From: Arenicola marina
Lineage: Eukaryota; Annelida; Polychaeta; Arenicolidae
Direction: 5' to 3'
NCBI GenBank assembly: GCA_964019135.1
Contig: OZ025255.1
Span: 248,001 to 312,000, forward strand
Length of the DNA stretch: 64,000 bases
The notes beneath the pieces were generated by a model. It did not search any database. It was not told where the DNA came from and saw only the letters and a list, made by a program, of their open reading frames with translations. This document shows, in pieces, positions 57,991 to 64,000 of the stretch. The position numbers and the translations under genes are program-made. Within the stretch, counting starts at the first letter, position 1, and the number at the start of each line of letters is the position of its first letter.

Positions 57991-58489
57991 TAGTCTTGGC
58001 GTCCCTGGTTTGTAAGCCCTAGCTATCTCAGTCAGTCTTGCCGTCCCTGGGGTGTAAGCCCTAGCTATCTCAGTCAGTCTTGCCAGTTCTGGGGTGTAAG
58101 CCCTAGCTATCTCAGTCAGTCTTGCCAGTTCTGGGGTGTAACCCCTAGCTATCTCAGTCAGTATTGCCGTCCCTGGGGTGTAAGCCCTGGCTATCTCAGT
58201 CAGTCTTGCCGTCCCTGAGGTGTAAGCCCTAGCTATCTCAGTCAGTCTTGCCGTCTCTGGGGTGTAAGCCCTAGCTATCTCAGTCAGTCTCGCCGTCCCT
58301 GGGCTGTAGACCCTAGCTATCTCAGTCAGTCATGCCGTCCCTGGGGTGTAAGCCCTAGCTATCTCAGTCAGTATTGCCGTCCCTGAGGTGTAAGCTCTAG
58401 CTATCTCAGTCAGTCTTGGCGTCCCTGGGGTGTAAGCCCTAGCTATCTCAGTCAGTCTTGCCGTCCCTGGGGTGTAAGCCCTAGCTATC

Positions 58490-58830
58490 TCAGTCTATCT
58501 TGCCGTCCCTGGGGTGTACGCCCTAGCTATCTCAGTCAGTCTTGCCGTCCCTGGGGTGTAAGCCCTAACTATCTCAGCCAGTATTGCCGTCCCTGGGGTG
58601 TAAGCCCTGGCTATCTCAGTCAGTCTTGCCGTCCCTGGGGTTTAAGCCCTAGCTATCTCAGTCTATCTTGCCGTCCCTGGGGTGTACGCCCTAGCTATCT
58701 CAGTCAGTCTTGCCGTCCCTGGGGTGTAAGCCCTAACTATCTCAGCCAGTATTGCCGTCCCTGGGGTGTAAGCCCTGGCTATCTCAGTCAGTCTTGCCGT
58801 CCCTGGGGTTTAAGCCTTAGCTATCTCAGT
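58490..58830. repeat. 168-bp tandem duplication (2 x 4 units)
   Basis: The run CAGTCTATCTTG, GTACGCC, CCCTAACTATC, CAGCCAGTATTG, GGTTTAAG occurs twice, starting at 58491 and 58659. A second, independent 168-bp duplication lies just downstream (see 58960-59300). Confidence 0.9.
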
Positions 58831-58959
58831 CACTCTTGCCGTCTCTGAGGTGTAAGCCCTTATTGGGCTAGCTATCTCAGTCAGCCTCGCCGTCCCTGAG
58901 GTGTAAGCCCTAGCTATCTCAGTCAGTCTTGCCGTCCCTGGGGTGTAGGCCCTAGCTAT

Positions 58960-59300
58960 CTCAGTCAGTTTTGCCATCCCTGGGGTGTAGGCCCTAGCTA
59001 TCTCAGTCCGTCTTGCCGTCCCTGGGGTGTTAGCCCTAGCTATCTCAGTCAGTCTTGCCGTCTCTGGGGTGAAAGCCCCAGCTATCTCAGTCAGTCTAGC
59101 CGTCCCTGGGGTGTAAGCCCTAGCTATCTCAGTCAGTTTTGCCATCCCTGGGGTGTAGGCCCTAGCTCTCTCAGTCCGTCTTGCCGTCCCTGGGGTGTAA
59201 GCCCTAGCTATCTCAGTCAGTCTTGCCGTCTCTGGGGTGAAAGCCCTAGCTATCTCAGTCAGTCTAGCCGTCCCTGGGGTGTAAGCCCTAGCTATCTCAG
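58960..59300. repeat. Second 168-bp duplication
   Basis: The run CAGTTTTGCCATCC, GTAGGCC, CAGTCCGTC, GCCGTCTCTGGGGTGAAAG and CAGTCTAGCC occurs starting at about 58966 and again at 59134, with CTAGCTCTCTC in the second copy where the first has CTAGCTATCTC. Confidence 0.88.
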
Positions 59301-59613
59301 TCAGTGTTGCCGTCCCTGGGGTGTAAGCCTTGCTATCTCAGTCAGTCTTGCCGTCCCTGGGGTGTAAGCCCTAGCTATCTCAGTCAGTCTTGCCAGTTCT
59401 GGGGTGTAAGCCCTAGCTATCTCAGTCAGTCTTGTCAGTTCTGGGGTGTAAGACCTAGCTATCTCAGTCAGTCTTGCCGTCCCTGGGGTGTAAGCCCTAG
59501 CTATCTCAGTCAGTCTTGCCAGTTCTGGGGTGTAAGCCCTAGCTATCTCAGTCAGTCTTGCCAGTTCTGGGGTGTAAGCCCCAGCTATCTCAGTCAGTCT
59601 TGCCGTCCCTGGG

Positions 59614-60135
59614 GTGTGGGCCCTAGCTATCTCAGTCAGTCTTGCCGTCCCTGAGGTGTGGGCCCTAGCTATCTCAGTCAGTCTTGCCGTCCCTGGGGTG
59701 TGGGCCCTAGCTATCTCAGTCAGTCTTGCCGTCCCTGGGGTGTGGGCCCTAGCTATCTCAGTCAGTCTTGCCGTCCCTGGGGTGTGGGCCCTAGCTATCT
59801 CAGTCAGTCTTGCCGTCCCTGGGGTGTGGGCCCTAGCTATCTCAGTCAGTCTTGCCGTCCCTGGGGTGTGGGCCCTAGCTATCTCAGTCAGTCTTGCCAG
59901 TTCTGGGGTGTGGGCCCTAGCTATCTCCGTCAGTCTTGCCAGTTCTGGGGTGTGGGCCCTAGCTATCTCAGTCAGTCTAGCCGTCCCTGGGGTGTGGGCC
60001 CTAGCTATCTCAGTCAGTCTTGCCGTCCCTGGGGTGTGGGCCCTAGCTATCTCAGTCAGTCTTGCCAGTTCTGGGGTGTGGGCCCTAGCTATCTCAGTCA
60101 GTCTTGCCGTCCCTGGGGTGTGGGCCCTAGCTATC
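59614..60135. repeat. Homogenised GTGTGGGCC sub-block
   Basis: About thirteen consecutive units carry GTGTGGGCCC instead of GTGTAAGCCC. Because TAA is replaced, the second plus frame (ALAISVSLAVPGVW) becomes open as well, so three frames are stop-free at once. Minus units change from ARAYTP to ARAHTP. Units are otherwise very uniform, alternating in places with CCAGTTCTGG. This indicates a recent local amplification of one variant. Confidence 0.9.
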
Positions 60136-60139
60136 TCAG

Positions 60140-60520
60140 TCAGTCTTGCCGTCCCTGGGGTGTAAGCCCTAGCTATCTCAGTCAGTCTTGCCAGTTCTGG
60201 GGTGTGGGCCCTAGCTATCTCAGTCAGTCTTGCCGTCCCTGGGGTGTAAGCCCTAGCTATCTCAGTCAGTCTTGCCAGTTCTGGGGTGTGGGCCCTAGCT
60301 ATCTCAGTCAGTCTTGCCGTCCCTGGGGTGTAAGCCCTAGCTATCTCAGTCAGTCTTGCCAGTTCTGGGGTGTGGGCCCTAGCTATCTCAGTCAGTCTTG
60401 CCGTCCCTGGGGTGTAAGCCCTAGCTATCTCAGTCAGTCTTGCCAGTTCTGGGGTGTGGGCCCTAGCTATCTCAGTCAGTCTTGTCGTCCCTGGGGTGTA
60501 AGCCCTAGCTATCTCAGTCA
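60140..60520. repeat. 84-bp dimer sub-array (about four dimers)
   Basis: Here a CCAGTTCTGGGGTGTGGG unit alternates strictly with a CCGTCCCTGGGGTGTAAG unit. The CCAGTTC markers sit near 60190, 60274, 60358 and 60442, a period of 84 bp. It is a small, clean example of dimeric higher-order structure arising next to a monomeric block. Confidence 0.92.
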
Positions 60521-60839
60521 GTCTTGCCGTCCCTGGGGTGTACGCCCAAGCTATCTCAGTCAGTCTTGCCGTCACTGAGGTGTAAGCCCTAGCTATCTCA
60601 GTCGGTCTCGCCGTCCCTGGGGTGTAAGCCCTAGCTATCCCAGTCAGTCTTGCCGTCCTTGGGGTGTAAGCCCTAGCTATCTCAGTCAGTCTTGCCGTCC
60701 CTGGGGTGTAAGCCCTAGCTATCTCAGTCAGTCTTGCCGTCACTGAGGTGTAAGCCCTAGCTATCTCAGTCGGTCTCGCCGTCCCAGGGGTGTAAGCCCT
60801 AGCTATCTCAGTCAGTCTTGCCGTCCCTGGGATGTGGGC

Positions 60840-63800
60840 CCTAGCTATCTCAGTCAGCCTTGTGGTCCCTGGGGTGTAAGCCCTAGCTATCTCAGTCAGT
60901 CTTGCCAGTTCTGGGGTGTAAGCCCTAGCTATCGCAGTCAGTCTTGCCCTCCCTGGGGTGTAAGCCCTAGCTCTCTCAGTCAGTCTTGCCGTCCCTGGGG
61001 TGTAAGCCCTAGCTATCTCAATCAGTCTTGCCGTCCATGGGGTGTAAGGCCTAGCTATCTCAATCAGTCTTGCCAGTTCTGGGGTGTAAACCCTAGCTAT
61101 CTCAGTCAGTCTTGCCAGTTCTGGGGTGTAAACCCTAGCTATCTCAGTCAGTGGTGCCGTCCCTGGGGTGTAAGCCCTAGCTATCTCAATCAGTCTTGCC
61201 GTCCCTGGGGTGTAAGCCCTAGCTATCTCAGTCAGTCTTGCCGTCCCTGGGGTGAAAGCCCTAGCTATCTCAGTTAGTCTTGGCGTCCCTGGTTTGTAAA
61301 CCCTAGCTATCTCAGTCAGTCTTGCCGTCCCTGGGGTGTAAACCCTAGCTATCTCAGTCAGTCTTGCCAGTTCTGGGGTGTAAGCTCTAGCTATCTCAGT
61401 CAGTCTTGCCGTCTCTGAGGTGTAAGCGCTAGCTATCTCAGTCAGTCTTGCCCTCCCTGGGGTGTAAGCCCTAGCTATCTCACTCAGTCTCGCCGTCCCT
61501 GGGCTGTAAACCCTAGCTATCTCAGTCAGTCATGCCGTCCCTTGGGTGAAAGCCCTAGCTATCTCAGTTAGTCTTGGCGTCCCTGGGGTGTAAGCCCTAG
61601 CTATCTCAGTCAGTCTTGCCGTCCCTGTGGTGTAAACCCTAGCTATCTCAGTCAGTCTTGCCAGTTCTGGGGTGTAAGCCCTAGCTATCTCAGTCAGTGT
61701 TGCCGTCCCTGGGGTGTAAGCCCTAGCTATCTCAGGCAGTGTTGCCATTCCAGGGGTGTGGGTCCTAGCTATCTCAGTCAGTCTTGCCGTCCCTGGGGTG
61801 TAAGCCCTAGCTATCTCAGTCAGAGTTGCCATCCCTGGGGTGTAAGACCTAGCTATCTCAGTCAGTCTCGCCGTCCCTGGGTTGTAAACCGTAGCTATCT
61901 CAGTCAGTGTTGCCGTCCCTGGGGTGTAATCCCTAGCTATCTCAGTCAGTCTTGCCGTCCCTGGGGTGTAAGCCCTAGCTATCTCAGTCTGTCTTGCCGT
62001 CCCTGGGGTGTACGCCCTAGCTATCTCAGTCAGTCTTGCCGTCCCTGGGGTGTAAGCCCTAGCTATCTCAGTCAGTCTTGCCGTCCCTGAGGTGTAAGCC
62101 CTAGCTATCTCAGTCAGTGTTGCCGTCCCTGGGGTGTAAGCCCTAGCGATCTCAGACAGTCTGGCCGTCCCTGGGGTGAAAGCCCTAGCTATCTCAGTCA
62201 GTCTTGCCGTCCCTGGGGTGTAAGCCCTTATTGGGCTAGCTATCTCAGTCAGTCTTGCCGTCCCTGGGGTGAAAGCCCTAGCTATCTCAGTTAGTCTTGG
62301 CGTCCCTGGTTTGTAAGCCCTAGCTGTCTCAGTCAGTCTTGCCGTCCCTGGGGTGTAAACCCTAGCTATCTCAGTCAGTCTTGCCAGTTCTGGGGTGTAA
62401 GCTCTAGCTATCCCAGTCAGTCTTGCCGTCCCTGAGGTGTAAGCCCTAGCTATCTCAGTCAGTCTTGCCCTCCCTGGGGTGTAAGCCCTAGCTATCTCAG
62501 TCAGTCTCGCCGTCCCTGGGCTGTAAACCCTAGCTATCTCAGTCAGTCATGCCGTCCCTTGGGTGAAAGCCCTAGCTATCTCAGTTAGTCTTGGCGTCCC
62601 TGGGGTGTAAGCCCTAGCTATCTCAGTCAGTCTTGCCGTCCCTGGGGTGTAAACCCTAGCTATCGCAGTCAGTCTTGCCAGTTCTGGGGTGTAAGCCCTG
62701 GCTATCTCAGTCAGTCTTGCAGTCCCTGAGGTGTAAGCCCTAGCTATCTCAGTCAGTCTTGCCGTCCCTGGGGTGTAAGCCCTAGCTATCTCAGGCAGTG
62801 TTGCCATCCCTGGGGTGTGGGCCCTGGCTATCTCAGTCAGTCTTGCCGTCCCTGGGGTGTAAGCCCTAGCTATCTCAGTCAGTGTTGCCATCCCTGGGGT
62901 GTAAGCCGTAGCTATCTCAGTCAGACTCGCCGTCCCTGGGCTGTAAACCGTAGCTATCTCAGTCAGTGTTGCCGTCCCTGGGGTGTAATCCCTAGCTATC
63001 TCAGTCAGTCTTGCCGTCCCTGGGGTGTAAGCCCTTATTGGGCTAGCTATCTCAGTCAGTCTCGCCGTCCCTGAGGTGTGAGCCCTAGCTATCTCAGTCA
63101 GTCTTGCCGTCCCTGGGGCGTAAGCCCTAGCTATCTCAGTCAGTCTTGCCGTCCCTGGGGTGTAAGCCCTAGCCATCTCAGTCAGTGTTGTCGTCCCTGG
63201 GGGGTAAGTCCTAGCTATCTCAGTCCGTCTTGCCGTCCCTGGGGTGTAAGCTTTAGCTATCTCAGTCAGTGTTGTAGTCCCTGGGGCGTAAGCTCTAGAT
63301 ATCTCAGTCAGTCTTGCCGTCCCTGGGGTGAAAGCCCTAGCTATCTCAGTCAGTCTAGCCGTCCCTGGGGTGTAACCCCTAGCTATCTCAGTCAGTCTTG
63401 CCGTCCCTGGGGTGTAAGCCCTAGCTATCTCAGTCAGTCTTTCCGTCCCTGGGGTGTAAGCCCTAGCTATCTCAGTCTGTCTCGCCGTCCCTTGGGTGTA
63501 AGCCCTAGCTATCCCAGTCAGTCTTGCCGTCCCTGGGGTGTAAGCCCTAGCTATCTCAGTCAGTCTTGCCGTTCTTGGGGTGTAAGCCCTAGCTATCTCA
63601 GTCAGTCTTGCCGTCCCTGTTGTGTAAGCCCTAGCTATCTCATCCAGTCTTGCCGTCCCTGGGGTGTAAGCCCTAGCTGTCTCAGTCAGCGTTGCCGTGC
63701 CTGGGGTGTAAGCCCTGGCTATCTCAGTCAGTGTTGCCGTCCTGGGGTGCAACCCCTAGCTATCTCAGTTAGTCTTGCCGTCTATGGGGTGCTATGTCAG

Positions 63801-64000
63801 TCAGTCTTGCCGTCCCTGGGGTGTAAGCCCTAGCTATCTCAGTCAGTCTTGCCGTCACTGGGGTGTAAGCCCTAGCTATCTCAGTCGGTCTCGCCGTCCC
63901 TGGGGTGTAAGCCCTAGCTATCTCAGTCAGTGTTGCCGTCCCTGGGCTGAAAGCCCTAGCTATCTCAGTTAGTCTTGGCGTCCCTGGTTTGTAAGCCCTA
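60840..64000. repeat. Right copy of the 9.1-kb-offset duplication, cut by the window end
   Basis: This segment matches 51700-54898 in marker order. It lacks one 42-bp unit relative to the left copy near 61150. The window ends while the match is still running, so the true duplicated length is at least about 3.2 kb and could equal the whole 9.1-kb period. Confidence 0.9.

Larger units (their letters stand above)
53121..63044. repeat. Eight units with a 9-bp hairpin-forming insertion
   Basis: In eight units the junction GTAAGCCCTAGC is expanded by 9 bp to AGCCCTTATTGGGCT followed by AGC. The insertion creates an inverted repeat with a 5-bp stem (AGCCC/GGGCT) and a TTATT loop. Sites are 53121-53135, 53928-53942, 55774-55788, 55951-55965, 56044-56058, 58855-58869, 62223-62237 and 63030-63044. 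None occurs elsewhere in the 62.7-kb array. Two pairs are 9102 bp apart and belong to the large duplication. Being 9 bp, it keeps both open frames in phase (it adds three codons). Confidence 0.92.
1287..64000. repeat. 42-bp satellite array, about 1,490 units
   Basis: From ATCAGTCTTGCC at the edge to the window end, the sequence is a head-to-tail array of a 42-bp unit. The unit contains CAGTCAGTCTTGCCGTCC, then CTGGGGTGTAAG, then CCCTAGCTATCT. There is no orientation switch, no interspersed element and no unique gap. Main unit variants are: TTGTGGTCCC in place of TTGCCGTCCC; CCAGTTCTGG in place of CCGTCCCTGG; CCATCCC, a CpG-to-CpA change; CAGTAAGTC for CAGTCAGTC; CCTGTGAGGTAAG; and CCCTTGCGTTTAAG. 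These act as markers for higher-order structure. The unit has one CpG, one G4 run and the palindromic core TAGCTA. Since 42 is 14 codons, minus reads LTEIARAYTPGTAR and plus reads SPSYLSQSCRPWGV without stops. The consensus does not match any satellite I can name. Confidence 0.98.

Noticed and set aside
59614-60165. ALAISVSLAVPGVW repeat frame as a membrane protein
   Set aside because: It appears only because GTGTGGG replaces GTGTAAG in one amplified block, and it ends as soon as standard units return.
1287-64000. CRISPR array
   Set aside because: Units abut head to tail with no variable spacers, there are no cas genes, and unit variants follow higher-order repeat patterns.
1228-64000. Treating the many long frames on both strands as protein-coding genes
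   Set aside because: They are phase-preserved readings of the 42-bp unit, many begin at TTG or GTG variants, they overlap each other on opposite strands, and module lengths such as 1341, 1343 and 1889 show that frame-breaking indels are copied freely.
1287-64000. Telomeric or CENP-B-box-containing centromeric satellite
   Set aside because: The unit has no TTAGGG-type repeat and no match to the CENP-B box core; centromere function cannot be judged from sequence alone.
1-64000. tRNA or rRNA genes
   Set aside because: No cloverleaf-compatible or conserved rRNA segments are present; everything beyond the spacer is short tandem repeat.

Overview
The window is almost entirely tandem-repeat DNA from what is most likely a eukaryotic nuclear genome. 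I found no convincing protein-coding gene, RNA gene or mobile element. Two unrelated satellites are separated by about 276 bp of single-copy sequence. Reasons for calling it eukaryotic: over 62 kb of one short tandem repeat, nested higher-order repeats typical of satellite evolution by unequal exchange, and an AATAAA signal in the single-copy spacer. The sequence does not allow a species to be named.

Layout: (1) 1-1010 is a 37-bp, GC-rich minisatellite of 27 full copies plus a 10-bp stub, nearly perfect, already running at the window start. (2) 1011-1286 is non-repetitive and AT-richer. It holds a splice-acceptor-like motif, tandem stops, an AATAAA hexamer and a perfect 10-bp palindrome just before the next array. 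(3) 1287-64000 is one continuous array of a 42-bp unit (about 1,490 copies), still running at the window end.

Inside the 42-bp array, marker variants show superimposed higher-order repeats. A homogeneous edge block lies at 1.3-8.4 kb, with 1176-, 588-, 840- and 462-bp duplications. A family with a period of about 1.34 kb fills 8.4-17.8 kb. A 2880-bp period follows at 17.8-22 kb, and a 1200-bp pair at 22.6-25.0 kb. A near-identical 7188-bp duplication spans 27.05-41.32 kb, with nested 2100/2478/2610-bp and 360-bp periods. A 924-bp pair sits near 45-46.4 kb, a 1889-bp pair at 46.25-50 kb, and a 966-bp pair at 50.2-51.3 kb. A 9.1-kb-offset duplication links 51.7-54.9 with 60.8-64.0 kb. A homogenised sub-block followed by 84-bp dimers lies at 59.6-60.5 kb.

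Because 42 is 14 x 3, one frame on each strand is free of stops in the consensus unit: LTEIARAYTPGTAR on minus and SPSYLSQSCRPWGV on plus. This creates very long open frames, the largest running from 1228 to beyond 7 kb on minus. I treat these as by-products of repeat length. The points most worth a second look are the stop-free minus frame with its hydrophobic tail encoded outside the array, the phase-neutral indels that spread through higher-order repeats, the hairpin-forming 9-bp insertion confined to the last 11 kb, and the 7.2-kb near-identical duplication.
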